Assembly: GCA_028015205.1 (NCBI GenBank)
Contig: CM051511.1
Location: forward strand, 4,960,001 to 5,024,000
DNA length: 64,000 nt
Origin: Mytilisepta virgata
Lineage: Eukaryota > Mollusca > Bivalvia > Mytilida > Mytilidae
Direction of reading: 5' to 3'
Below the pieces are notes generated by a model, which worked only from the letters and a program-made list of their open reading frames with translations, had not been told where the DNA came from and ran no database searches. The position numbers were made by a program, and so were the translations under genes. Shown here piece by piece: positions 35,310 to 47,640 of the stretch (positions are counted from its first letter, which is position 1; each line of letters begins with the position of its first letter).

Positions 35310-35760
35310 CAAAATTGCGGGTACTTTGGTAATTTGCATAACGGCCATTTTGGATTTCTCTGACGACATTCATTACAAAGCATTAAACTTGCCCCAAAAA
35401 ATAAAAATGCAAATATTCAAATTCTTATAACTCATAACCAATTTGTCCGCATATAGGTACATTCTACACAATATTAGCTTTCCTTTCGTGTGCAAATAAA
35501 CATTGTCAGCATTGAAAACTTTCGGCCAATTCAGTTTAAAAAACTGAAGCGTAACCGTAGTATAACTGCTATATGAATTAACAAAAAATAGTTAAAAATT
35601 CAAATTCAAACTACAGATACAGATACACTGAGGCGAGATCATATATAAATTGTCCGCATATAGAGATGAATTTAATGAGGAAATAAGTTTTATCTCACCT
35701 GCTTTCATAACTGTTCGGCCAAAATGTTTTTAAAACATGAAAATTTCAAGTCTCCTATAG
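35310..35760. repeat. Modular repeat, two units of about 210 bp
   Basis: aatttgtccgcatataggta at 35440 and aaattgtccgcatatagaga at 35657 are each followed by a related phrase (ttcggccaattcagttt; ttcggccaaaatgtttt). It has the same modular style as other elements here. Confidence 0.5.
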
Positions 35761-36089
35761 CGTAATCCTTCAAATATGAAGCCTTTCCCCTCAGAATTAA
35801 ACAGACATTTTGTAAATATCCGCCAAAGGAAGTTTTCATAGACACATTAGTTTAAGAGCCGAGACGGAAAAAGACTCGATTATCCGTAATTCAAACAATT
35901 TTATCATTTTCGATCTACAACTAAGGGAGGTAATTTGCTTAAAAGGGCTGAAGTCACGTGATGCAAATGCCATGAATAATGTACCCAGCATTTTGCCATA
36001 TGCTGTGTGCTTGTTTTCGAGGTATAAGCCATTGAAAATTTGGCTGGAAAAATATGCTCTTTTGATTTTACATAGCTTTATCATTGACA

Positions 36090-39000
36090 AGGTTTATTTC
36101 TCAAAACCCATTAAATAATAACAAGGATTTTATAAGATTTTTACAAATATCTTATTATTCTGTAAAAGATTTACGAAAGGAAAAACGGGTGTTAGCGGGA
36201 AAAATTATTTATGGCATTCAAATACATGAATGCAAAAGTATCGAAATCATATTAAGTAATCTAAGAGCAGATCCAAAATGTCTGAATAAGTCAGAATATC
36301 CTGAATCGCTGTTGATTCTACCGTTATCCCTTGTGCTCTTATTGTCGATTTTAGGTCTGTACAATGGATGGCCTTAATGAATCGTATATTTTTTTTACCT
36401 TTCCAGTTATTTTTTATCTTATCAAAAGTAACCAAAAAAGGAAAAAAATAAAAATCAAGAAATAAAATATAACATAAAAATAACTTTAATTAAAAGAAAA
36501 GATAGAGATAGATAATAAGGACAGAAAACATCTTAAGACTGTGTTCAATTAAGCGAGGGTTAAATTGCATAGAAATTCTGTGTATGTAACCCATTGTTAA
36601 ATTTAACTATCGGTTAAACGAGTTGAAAAAAAACGGACTCGGTTTTAGGGGTTTTTTTTTGTGTTTTATTTCTTCCAATTATACTTCTGTCATATTTGTT
36701 CATTAAGTTGACATTTTCACGAATTGGCCTTTTCTTAGGATTTTGGTCCAATGGAATTGTTTTACTATTTCGGTATTCTTTTTGCCGATATTTTTGTATC
36801 ATTACAGTATATACGATGATTGATGGATGCTTTTGATTGGGCATTGTTCCATTGATGCATTCTTCATATCCTGTTATTTCTTATAGGAATTTCCTAATTC
36901 GTCTCCTACTGTGCAGACTGGTATATGTCTTAGATTATTAATGAGATTTTTACTACTTTATATCTAGTCAATGAGGATGTGATCAATCAAAGATATAATT
37001 AAGTGATCCTGCTCGGAATAAGAATGGCCAGTAGGTGTCATAAGATAGATTCTTAGTTCGATAAGAAGGAATACACTCAATAAAGAGAAAGAAAAAACAT
37101 TAAATTTTCAAAAACGTTATATAGAACAATAAAAAGCTCAAAACCACACAAGTACAGTTCAACCAATGTCCATGTATAAACTGAACAAAAATATCACACA
37201 TACACACACCCATTTAGGGTCCCTTCATTAGCTTGATTTTTTTACTTTAGCTCTGCCTAAAATGCCCTTTTCATATTTAGATCTACTATGCAACTTATAA
37301 ACTTTTGGGGAGATGGCAACCTTTTGTATATTTTGTAGTTTAAGAGAACAAACGCAACGTCTGCTTCTGCGTTGTCACTTTCAGGTATATAATTAAATAA
37401 GATAGGAAATAATATACTGAAGTCAAAGACAAAATAATATTTGGGATGCTTGATTAAATTTTAATAAATTCTTTGATAATAATTTTGGACAAGATGTGCA
37501 CATTTCGTCAAAGTTATGTGCAAGGCCTAAAATGTTGATAGCCAAAACACTTATCGAAAAAGGTAACTTTCATGACATTTGAAGACAAATCGTTTGTTAA
37601 ATGAATCTGAAAAATAGAAAAGGTCAATAATAGGTCAATAACCCAACAAGAGAACAATATAAAACAGGAAAAACAAAAAATCAGCGGTGATATTGTCTAT
37701 CTTTTATAACATGAACTATATTTCACCCTACTTTCTTCATTGTAACAAAGCGAGAAAAACAACAAACAACAATGTTACACAATTAAACTTCTATTTAGAA
37801 TGCAGAACACTATTTGAAGTCAATTACTCCTTGAAGATACTTCAGATTTATTGATATGCAATGGAATTAACTTCCGATAGACATTTTGCATGAAAATGTA
37901 TGCATTAATATGTATTAATGAAGACCTTGAAATTCTAACATGATATATTAGATATGAATATTCTGATTATTTATAGTTATTTTTGATAAATCTCTTACAG
38001 GTGGATTTTATTAATTAGAAATTTGAAAATAAGTTAATCGATAACATCTCATTTTAAAATATAATAATTTATTTACACTAGAAGTTTCAAAATGTATCTA
38101 TAACATGTTTTTTTTTAAATTTCTAAGTATTTCGATAATAGCCCGAAATTGACAATTTACTGTTACAAATTTTTGGTGAAAACTAAGAATATATCCCTCC
38201 TAAATATCCCTGTCCTTGGATGGTTTTGGATCTGTTCTACTGTGTGTCTCGGATACTTCGGTAACTGATCAGGATTTCATTACTATTCTGTGCGTTTTAA
38301 ATAATAATTCAGTATAAAGAGGACATATAACCTAAGGAGCAAATCAAAAAATGTAATCCATAGGACAGCCAGACCCGGGAAGACAAATGAACAACCACAA
38401 AGCACAACAAATAAACACTGAAAACTAAAAAACAATGAACACGGTACTACTAGTATGTTATGGATCAAACTTTTAACTTTCATTTCAAAGAAACGTTTGA
38501 GATATTCGTGAAAAATCATTTGCAGTTTGACAAAAAGACACACGGTAGGATTTTTTGGGTTATTAACATAATTGGTCTGTTTTTTTTTTCAGGAGCAATT
38601 ACAATACTGTAAACCAATTAAGTTTTGCGAGCTATAAACGTTCGCGACTTTCGCGGGAAGCTAAAAATCTCAAAAGTTTATCCGCGAATAAAGCCGTCAT
38701 TTCTTACTACATGTATGCAGTCATCACAGACCGTTATAGAAGGATGCCATAGACATGAACCTTCCAGAAAGTATGATCATGATATTAACATGCATTATTT
38801 AAAAAAAAAGCATAAAACAAATGTACATTTGATTTTATTTATTCACGGAAGATTTAGACATATATTTACACCCATTCGATCGGTAATGCATAACATCACA
38901 TCAATCAATTTAAGCATTTCGGACATGTAGCAGGTCCTAACTTTGTTGTAAGAATGATTTTATTACGTAAGAATTTGTTTACATGTATGGATCTAAACCG

Positions 39001-39540
39001 GTATCAAACAAACTTATTTCTTTAATAATATTTTGTGCAAACAGTGTGGTAAGTGTTGTTTTTGTTTTGATCAACTACTTTTAACAGATCGATCGATTAC
39101 GTGTATTTTATTTATTTTTTTTTTTGTTTTTTTTAAAAAAAGAACAACTCTTGCAAAACGGTCGACCACTGTTACGATGGAATGAACGACCGAAATAACA
39201 GTCTTTAGATTTTCAACGTGATTGAGAAAAACAAAATAACATTATTGATTGGTTCTACCATCATGATCATAGAAAGAACAGAAGACCCTGTAAGTACGAT
39301 TTACTTGTGTCTCATTCCTTCTGTTGTTTTGAAACTCATAAAATATATTTAAACTACAGTAAGGAATTGATTGATGTGGCGTAGTGTATTACTTGAACCT
39401 GTAACCAGGGTATCTAATTTGCATTTTTATCATATTACTAAGATTTTGAATATCTAATACAGACGCTTAGCTGAAGCTTGTATCGCTTACCCTTATAAAG
39501 TATCGAGTTATGGATATGTGATAAAGCGAACAATTCATAT
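36090..39540. other. Intergenic sequence with repeat fragments, no gene recognised
   Basis: A 97-codon frame at 36084-36377 has a hydrophobic C-terminus but no motif. A CG-rich stretch (gttcgcgactttcgcgggaa) at 38625-38720 looks like a short interspersed repeat, and the 101-codon frame there starts inside it. Confidence 0.4.
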
Positions 39541-39541
39541 C

Positions 39542-39652
39542 AAAATCCGTATCACATGGCGTATCAACCCGTGTAACCAATAGTAGCCCTCGGGTCTTCG
39601 GCCCTCTGGCTGATATTGGTTACTCGGTTGATACGACATGAAATACGGGTTT
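39542..39652. mobile_element. 111-bp hairpin element
   Basis: The left arm aaaatccgtatcacatggcg, tatcaacccgtgtaaccaat, agtagcc is inverted, with a few mismatches, as ggctgatattggttactcgg, ttgatacgacatgaaatacg. The loop is about 19 bases, ctcgggtcttcggccct. Confidence 0.75.
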
Positions 39653-40320
39653 TGCCATTTATTATTCTCTATAAAATGCATCAAAATTGTTATCGTATAG
39701 AGCTTTATACTCTTTTCTACAACAAAAGGAAACACTTATAAGCCTATTTGGAATGGAAAATATCCTCTGATCCGAATGTAATTGCTGAATGCCAGGATTT
39801 CGACCTTGGAAAGATAATAGACATCTTACTTCCTATAAACATCTTGTTTAACAGGAAGATGCCTATTATAACAGTTTTAAAAACACAATCTGATCAGCTA
39901 ATGACACTAATAAAAACTTATTAAATATTCTGTTTTGTTTGAATATGGTTATTATAGCTGCAGTATCTATTTCTAAAATTTAAACTGCTACAGTGTAATG
40001 AGCTTTGGTTTTTATATTTAATAATTATTAATATTTTTTTACAAAAAAAAAGAGAAAAAAATGCAACTATAATCAGGCTTCTTGTTTTCGAATCAAATTT
40101 AAAATAAAGTATATAAAAATGAATTGGTATACAAAAATGACAATGCATTTTTTATTGTACAAAAGATTATTTATTTTCAGATATTTTGTCAACAAGAGTG
40201 AATTATTACTTTTCTGTATTGTTTTTAATCGTGTAAAAAAACACATATAGTAAACAAATAATGAAAATACATTATGTTAAGAATTCTATGATACACATTT
40301 TTACTTACTATGCGTATAAC

Positions 40321-40654
40321 TATCAGCATAGGGGCCTCGGTGGCCGAGTGGTCTATGTAGTTCGTCATGAATTGGTCTATGTAGTTCGTCATGAAGTGGT
40401 CTATGTAGTTCGCTATGACTACTAACGATCACTAGCTAGCCTGTCAACACTGGGGTTGTTAGTTCGAATCTCACCTGTGGCGGGGTATGTTCAACTGCGA
40501 TCTAAATTGACAAGGATAGCCAATTTTCCTAGCGAAGGTCGGTGGTTCTCTCCGGCTTCCTACATCAATAAAAACTGACCGCCGCGAAATAGCCAAATGT
40601 GCTGAAAACGGCGTAAAACCCCAACTAAACAAACAAACAAACAATATCAGCGTA
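40321..40654 (+). mobile_element. tRNA-derived SINE, copy 2, with internal triplication
   Basis: Head ggggcctcggtggccgagtg, B-box-like ggttgttagttcgaatctca, and the same body and tail as copy 1 (aaaaccccaactaaacaaac). The segment ggtctatgtagttcgtcatg is present three times between the A- and B-like boxes, the third copy altered. TATCAGCATA (40321-40330) and TATCAGCGTA (40645-40654) form a near-perfect 10-bp target duplication. Confidence 0.9.
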
Positions 40655-43487
40655 AGAACACAGAGGGGAAGTCTATACGATCCAAGAACAAGGGGTTAAA
40701 AGGACCACAGATCGAACTAAATACCAGCAAAATAATACCGAAATAACACGACAGCGGGAAAAAATCCACAACACTACTGTGTAGACCGGTACCACATATT
40801 TCGGCAACTGATTTCCTAATGAAAAACTACAGACTTTGTTGCAATTCTGTAAATTTAAAATAACATTAGGTATATCCTAAAATTCAGGAACGTCGGATTT
40901 TGGTGACGTCATGTTTTAAGTCAAAATCCGTTAATTTTATACAAAAATTGAAAATTTTCTTCTTGTAAATATAAAAATATTTGAGTCATTTAAGCAGTGG
41001 AAAAGTCAATAATTAATTAAGACTATTGGAGACAAACTTAATGTAAAACTTTTTACTTGCAGTTAAAAAAAGACACATAGAAGTCTGTTATCATAATTGA
41101 ATAAAGGAGTGTCTCTCTCATGCAAACCTATGCCCTTACTAGATACCCTAACAAGATTGTCAGTTTCATCCTTTGGTCACTCAGACATTTGAAGCTGCCT
41201 TTGAACTTTCTGGGTACATATTTGGGCTTTCAACATTTTCATCCTTGAGCAGAAGGTTGGAAAAAAATATCTAAGCGACTGGACAAAAGTTAATAAGACT
41301 GAAATCCATAGAATAGGCAAACTCATGAGAATGCAACCAACATACAAATAACACACTAAACAGAATTAAAACAAGAAACTAAAGCACTAGCAATATGAAC
41401 TCCAAAAAAAACAACCCCCAAACACCAAGAAAAACACCCCAAAAATACAAACCATAGAGAGCTATAACAAGCCAGCACAAAACTTAATAAGAACGCTGTT
41501 CAGAGAGAAATAATGGGTAAATTTGGGCAATTTGACAAAATTTTCCTTGTCAACTGAACATTTCCATTTTTATATATTAAACGTCTTTTGGAAATTCAGT
41601 CAGCCACAATGGTGGATTCCATTAATCCGATAAAACTATAACATTAAAGTAAATGGCCCGGAAAGAAATTATCTAAGTCAGCCATATCTGAATATTATCA
41701 TCAACAAACTAGCCGCCTACAATTCATCAATGTCTACTGGAATATAATAGCAGCAGTCAGATCGGCACCATTTTCTTAGAAATAATCGTATTGACATCGT
41801 ATCTATATTGTACTCTCAGTTTTGATCAGCAAAACAACTTTAGCAGACGACAGCAAAAGCCAATTACCGACACTACTGGTAGACATCGATCGGCCATTTT
41901 ATTACTATGACCAGACGAAATGTAATCTTATTTGTCTGAAAAATATATTCCCATTAATGGCTTTATGAATGAACTGACCGCGGTCAACCTTTGGTCAATT
42001 ATTCCTCTGTTTAATGTAACAAGAGAAATAATGTCCATTTTAACCTTTGTGCTGCATTTCTACGAATTTTTTAAGACGCTGTTTATTAGAGGTTTCCTTG
42101 GGGATTAAGTTATATTGATGTTATGTCAGGACTTGAAGAAAACATATAAATTTTATATACGACATGCTTTTATTATTAGTATTAGATTTGGCTTAGACTG
42201 TCAAACCTTAAACAACGCAGAATTTGAAAACTAATTTGGGATTTAAAAATCAATACCGGAAAAATCTGGTTATAAGAATACCATAAACAAAATCATTAAA
42301 ACCCAAAATTCTGCGCTCTTTTTTTTTTAGATTTTGCTCGAAAATCAACTACCCTTGGATTAGTCAGTCCAAAACTCCTTCGAGACTCTCAAAATGCCTT
42401 TTATCAGAATAACACGGTTTGATATAAGCAATGATACCAAATATCCTTATATAACTATAATGCAAGCTTTCATTTCTAAAAAATGAAACATTTTTCCAAA
42501 ATTTTTATATTTTTAAAGATGAGAAAACACGTATATTAAGAACACTTATCGCGAATTCCAAACGGAAATGATCAAAGCTAAGCTATTTTAGGCTAGACAT
42601 CAAGTGTTCACCTAACGATCTTCAACATGCTGGAAACCCACATCATGTGGCGAGGCATAAATTTCTGTTTTTACTATGTTTATTAAGGCTAACTCTATAC
42701 ACCCAGTTAAATTTTTTTTATTCATTTAAAAAAAAACGTTTTTTCAAAATTAATACATTTTCGACTTATCTCTATTTCAGACTTCTGTAATTTTAATGTT
42801 AACGCACTGACTGCATATATCGATACAAAGTCTATATATCCAAATATATGAAAAACCGAAATATATGTAAATCCAAAAAAGGAAAATCTAGAATATAAAA
42901 CAATCAATTCGTATTTTGTAGACTTAAAAATGCTTTATTATGTTATTTACGGTTTAACGGTATAAACAAGGATTCATCTACAAGAAGCGCACAGTGTTAT
43001 TTCCATATAAATTAACATTTGAAGATTACGTTCTGACAAGAAAATTGATCTACAAGCCATGAAATTTAAGAATAACATCGTTTATTTACATTTCAGTGCT
43101 TCACTTGGATAAAATTCACAACAATTGGCGGTCAAAACTCGTTCATTCCCTTTTGTTTTTTCCTAGTGTTTTCATTGGGTATAGAGCATATTACATTCTC
43201 AAGTAAGATTCACTAGCCCCTGTGATGAAACTAGAACATTCCTTTAATAAACAATAAACGTCGGTTTATTAAGCATAACTCATAACTCTAGAAAATATAA
43301 AATAATTCTAAGAACAATTTACTACTATATATTTCTTAAAATTTATAATTAATAAACTTGCAAATGATTTCTATATATAAATCGAAAGTAGTACCAATGT
43401 TTTATTTATAGCTATCTCTACAGTAAAAAGATATTTCATTGGCCAAATAATATTCACAACTTAGTCCCATCTGATTGGTTATTTTAG
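40655..43487. other. Intergenic sequence with decayed repeats
   Basis: The patch agaattaaaacaagaaacta, aagcactagcaatatgaac at 41360-41400 is shared with 61070-61100. No gene was recognised. Confidence 0.4.
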
Positions 43488-43635
43488 ATGTTGAATTTCG
43501 AATCTCAAATCTCGTGTTTTGGACTTTTGATATTTAATCTCGAATGTCGTATTTCGAATCTTGCATTTCGAATTTCGAATCTAGTATTTCGTACTTTGGA
43601 TATTGAATCTCGAATTTCGTATTTCGAATCTAGTA
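43488..43635. repeat. Degenerate TTTCGAATCTCGTA minisatellite
   Basis: About ten imperfect units of tttcgaatct(c/a)gta fill 148 bp. The 68-codon frame covering them (repeated Phe-Arg-Ile-Ser) is a translated repeat. Confidence 0.7.
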
Positions 43636-43789
43636 TGATCGTTTTGGGCTTTCGTAGATTTGACAAATTTCAGAGAAAATTTTTTTACAGGTAAATACAA
43701 ATATGATGAGGACAGGCAAGTAATTAATTATTGATAATTTGATAACGGAGACAAATTTAAGAAAATCAACATGGCTATGGGCAAGTAGT

Positions 43790-44060
43790 TCAGCTCTCTG
43801 GATTCTGTGGATTTTTTTTTTACCGTACAAAGAAGTGAAAGATTGCTTTGTGGAAGACGTTATATATAACACACCAGATCATGAAAAATGTGTAGCTTTT
43901 GCGGACTACGTGACAGAGACTAACACACCGCCGGATTCTCTATGGTTTGAACCTCCATCTGACAACAGAAAAACAAATAATGGGTCCGAAAGTTTCCATA
44001 GCCACTACAACGTTTGTAAGGAAAGTTGGATACAGATAAAGAGCATTTGTGGACTTGTAT
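43790..44060 (+). pseudogene. MULE-type transposase fragment
   Basis: The plus-strand frame contains VKDCFVEDVIYN, then VAFADYVTETNTPPDSLWF and NRKTNNGSESFHSHYN. This is the region following the catalytic core in MULE transposases, where F-x-x-Y…TNN-x-x-E-x-x-H is conserved. A poly-T run and a non-homologous start precede it, and the frame diverges after HSHYN. No DDE residues are present. The following C-terminal portion appears inverted at 44984-45226. Confidence 0.65.
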
Positions 44061-44983
44061 CTTGTCAGTGTATGCGCATGAGCGTGTTATATGACTATCT
44101 TTAACATTGTAATTTTTAAAATGTACATATAGTGCTTTGATTCACAATTTTTGTTTTTATTTGAAGGGGTAAATTGTGCTAGAAATGTTATTTCAAAAAT
44201 AATAAAAATACTAAGGGTTCATTCCTTGTATTGCACATGGTAGATCTCCTTAGCTGAAATTTGGTTTCCTATTTCGGTATTTTTGGTTATGAGTACTTCT
44301 TGTTTAATATAAGTTTGGTTTTTGGTCTTCCAAATGTTTCGGTTTTAATGCTGCTGATGAGAGGTAACTCCTTGAAATGCGTCGTATACAGCATGTATAA
44401 ATTTACTATATCTAATATTAGTATCTTTGGATTGTTATTTTAAATGTTATTTACATCATGTATTTCGTAATAATTACCTTTTAGTGTTTCACCGCTGAAA
44501 TGTCCATATTTTACCACTGAAATATCCTTAGTTAGTTATCAAACGCCTGAAGACATGTGTAATTAATCTACATTTGTTTGTTTGGTTTATTCCTCCTATT
44601 CCCACTTTTTATAAATCTGGTAAGAAAAGTTAAAATTGCATGTTGGGAATAGGGGGAAAACTTATGCAAACAAAGGATTATACTGTAAAAAAATTGTTTA
44701 ATCAACTTTTAATTGACATGTGTTTTTTTGGACAGTAATAGGTTATTTTTGTATGTGTATGAATTCTGTGTTTTTAATTAAAATAAATATGAAATAAATG
44801 GAAACAAATATTAGTAAATATTTTATTTCTTTTATAACACAAATTCAGCAGTGGATTCAAGCAAGCATTATAATATGAAACAAACAATACAACAGCACTA
44901 AAAAAATCACACATTGTAGCACACACATTAGAAATTAACTGTATACAAGTCTATTAAAGTTTATTAATTTATTCAACGTGAAG

Positions 44984-45226
44984 AAGGCGGGAGGCTGCAT
45001 CACCAAACTGTACTGTTGTGACTTCCTGGTTGCGGTGTCTAACCTTAAGCTCTTATAATCGGTTGTTGATTTCGACATTCTTTTGTTTTTGGGCCACTCT
45101 CTTCCCACCGACTGCATACTGGATCATGGTCAGGGCGTTGAAAGATTCCTCATGTTTCAGTAGTTTTATGAGTTTAAAGATGTTTAAAAATTTTCAAATT
45201 GCATTTATCAAATTTAAATCCAGATA
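44984..45226 (-). pseudogene. C-terminal MULE transposase fragment, inverted
   Basis: Read on the minus strand the frame gives KLLKHEESFNALTMIQYAVG, GKRVAQKQKNVEINNRL, a TAA stop, then ELKVRHRNQEVTTVQFGDAA and SRLLHVE with a terminal TAA. The pattern N-x-R-L…E-x-T…DAASxLLH resembles the tail of MULE transposases. It could continue the fragment at 43790-44060 if about 1 kb was inverted, or come from a second copy. Confidence 0.55.
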
Positions 45227-45774
45227 AAAAAAAAATATGTAAAACATTAGAAATACAGAAGCAAGAAAGGAACACCACACAATATGTAAAATATATATAT
45301 TAAAGTCTTGTCCGCAAACTTGGATTTAAGAATATTTTCTCAAAAACTAAACATTTTCAAACTGATTTGGAAGCAATAAAATCGATAGTTCAACTGAAAA
45401 CGAGCTGTAAAATCTTCGGATGGATCTTTTGCCATTTCATGCATCACAAATAATTGGTTGGCGATGATCTCAAAACGTCAAATAGAATAATTGGGGGGGG
45501 GGGGTAATGCTTTCAATGAAAGGTCTGCTGGAATATAGTCTGACATTATAACTCATGAACAATTTTCGCCTTTTAATGAAAAGTCATTGTTTAGATGATA
45601 CATTTTGTGTACTTAATTTCGTAGATTGTGATTAATTAGAATTAAAACCAAGAAAAGAATATAAAAAAAATATCATTATAAATGTATTTAATTTTCTGAA
45701 TTCTTCGATACAACGTATATGCGTATTTCAGAAATGGGTGCGAAACGAGCAGTACTCTAGGCCTAAAATGGAAA

Positions 45775-46116
45775 TTATATCGTAACTGCAACATAAGGAC
45801 GCTGTTCTCTTTGTTTTCCTAATAATTCTCTGAAGCAACGTCTCCTCATTTCTTTCTTTCGTGCACTATAAAAGAATAAAATAATTTTAAAAGTACCCAA
45901 GACAGATTTCTGTGGCAAATAACCATGAAATTTCTCTGACAACTGTATATAATTGGAATTGACCTCTAGGGATTTCTCATTTGATGAAGCCAATAAAATT
46001 TCTTTTACAATGTCTACAAAATATATTGTTTTGACAAAACTGAAGATCGCCATACCATGTTTATTAAAGAGACTTTGGCCTTGAAGGTTGATTGAAAGAA
46101 AGAAATAAAAATGCAA
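45775..46116 (-). CDS. Unassigned 113-codon frame
   Basis: An open frame with a basic C-terminus (ARKKEMRRRCFRELLGKQRE) follows a moderately hydrophobic segment. An acceptor-like TTCTTTTATAG precedes the basic segment, but the intron it would imply is only about 30 bases. No family was recognised. It is long for this AT-rich DNA but could still be chance. Confidence 0.15.
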   Translation of the reverse strand: MHFYFFLSINLQGQSLFNKHGMAIFSFVKTIYFVDIVKEILLASSNEKSLEVNSNYIQLSEKFHGYLPQKSVLGTFKIILFFYSARKKEMRRRCFRELLGKQREQRPYVAVTI

Positions 46117-46452
46117 TAGTATTAGATAAATAGTAATATAAATATAAGAAGTGGGTTTATATTAACAAGAGGATAATTTCAATAACAAAAATACAGGAAA
46201 AGATATAAAAATACTTTATATCATAATAAAATAAAAAATTCCATAACTCGTATATTGTACAAATTACAATCGACTCTCCTTATCTCAAACCCTTATAACT
46301 CAAACGTAATCTCGAAAATTTAAGGTATCCGGACCATAATGGATCATGACCTTAAACTGTATTCTTATTAAGGAAATTAAATTTATTTAAAAGCTTAAAG
46401 CGAGTATTGAGTAGATATATCTTTCCCATGTCGAAAAATTGCACTGCGGCGT

Positions 46453-46704
46453 CTATAAAAATAAATTACGTTTATAGTGTTTCCGAAGTTCACCGGAAAA
46501 CACCAAATTCATAGCCAAAAAGGGCATAGGACATTCGGGCCTTGTGATATAATATCGTACCTTAATTCTTCTATAACTATGCACTGCATTTATTCCGGAT
46601 ATCTCAAAATTATGGTTATCGCAAACCATTTTGTCAGTACCGTCAACTTTGAGAAAATTGGAGTTAACTGTACACAAGATCACAAGAAATGTAAACACTA
46701 ACAA
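46453..46704 (-). CDS. Unassigned small frame with signal-peptide-like start
   Basis: The 83-codon frame begins MLVFTFLVILCTVNS, a plausible signal peptide, followed by about 68 residues with two cysteines. A GTACGA donor-like site follows SYRRIK, so it might be a first exon. The complementary strand is also open for 74 codons, which weakens the case. Confidence 0.15.
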   Translation of the reverse strand: MLVFTFLVILCTVNSNFLKVDGTDKMVCDNHNFEISGINAVHSYRRIKVRYYITRPECPMPFLAMNLVFSGELRKHYKRNLFL

Positions 46705-47640
46705 AACAACATCTTACGTTTCCAGAAATTTAGTCAAGAAGTAAACAAAACATAACGACAAAACATGAAAGATTCTTGATGAAATAGTACAGACACTAAT
46801 AAGTTCAGGGTCAAATATAAAAATAAGGAATTGGAAATGTAGAAAATAACATAAGCTCAAATTGGAACAAGATAAAGTTTTATGTAATTTTTTAAACCTT
46901 CCTTAAATTGATAAATTCCTGCGATATTATCGTTCATCATTTGAATTGAAGATAATTTATTTTCTGAAACCTAGGGTTATGGTTTGAAAGAGTTGGTATC
47001 TTGGTGTATCCTGAAACTATTGATTTGAAACCCAGGTCCAGTAAAAGTTACTATACCATGTACAGGAAAATTGAAAAAATAGACGGAAAAGAACGAACAC
47101 CAGGTATTTATTTTATAATGTCTTTTATTTATTTGAGAAACTAGCAATCCTGAAATATTATCAAAACTCTACTGGTTCTCTATCCCAGCTTACTCCTGGT
47201 CGGTTAACTACTTGGTTTGACACCCCTCTCCTACAATGTAGTTTTATGCTCCAATGTTGACTTTGCTTCGAAATAATTAGTAAGAATCAATGCCATATTA
47301 ATTTCTATTTTCCACTTAACCGTATTTTCGATTTGCAAAGATTTATATCCGACAAAAAATAAATAAAAGTAATATTAAAAATATTAAAGTCACTTCCTTA
47401 TTACTCAATAATAATATAAAGTCGGCCTATTCCTAGACTTAATAAAAAGACGATATAATGTTTATTACCAATGTTGATTGGAAATTAAAAAAAGGTTTTT
47501 CAAACTTTAAATTCCTGAAATTTCGTTTTATATCTGGAAATATTAGTTGTAAGGTTTTAAGATTTTCTATGAACATTTTCAAACTTTTCTCATTCGACCA
47601 TGAAACTGATAGTGTAAACCGGAAAATTTTGCGCCTTCTT

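Larger units (their letters stand above)
45230..47640. other. Intergenic sequence with two weak minus-strand frames
   Basis: Apart from the frames listed separately at 45775 and 46453, no gene was recognised. A G run lies at about 45494-45505. Confidence 0.4.
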
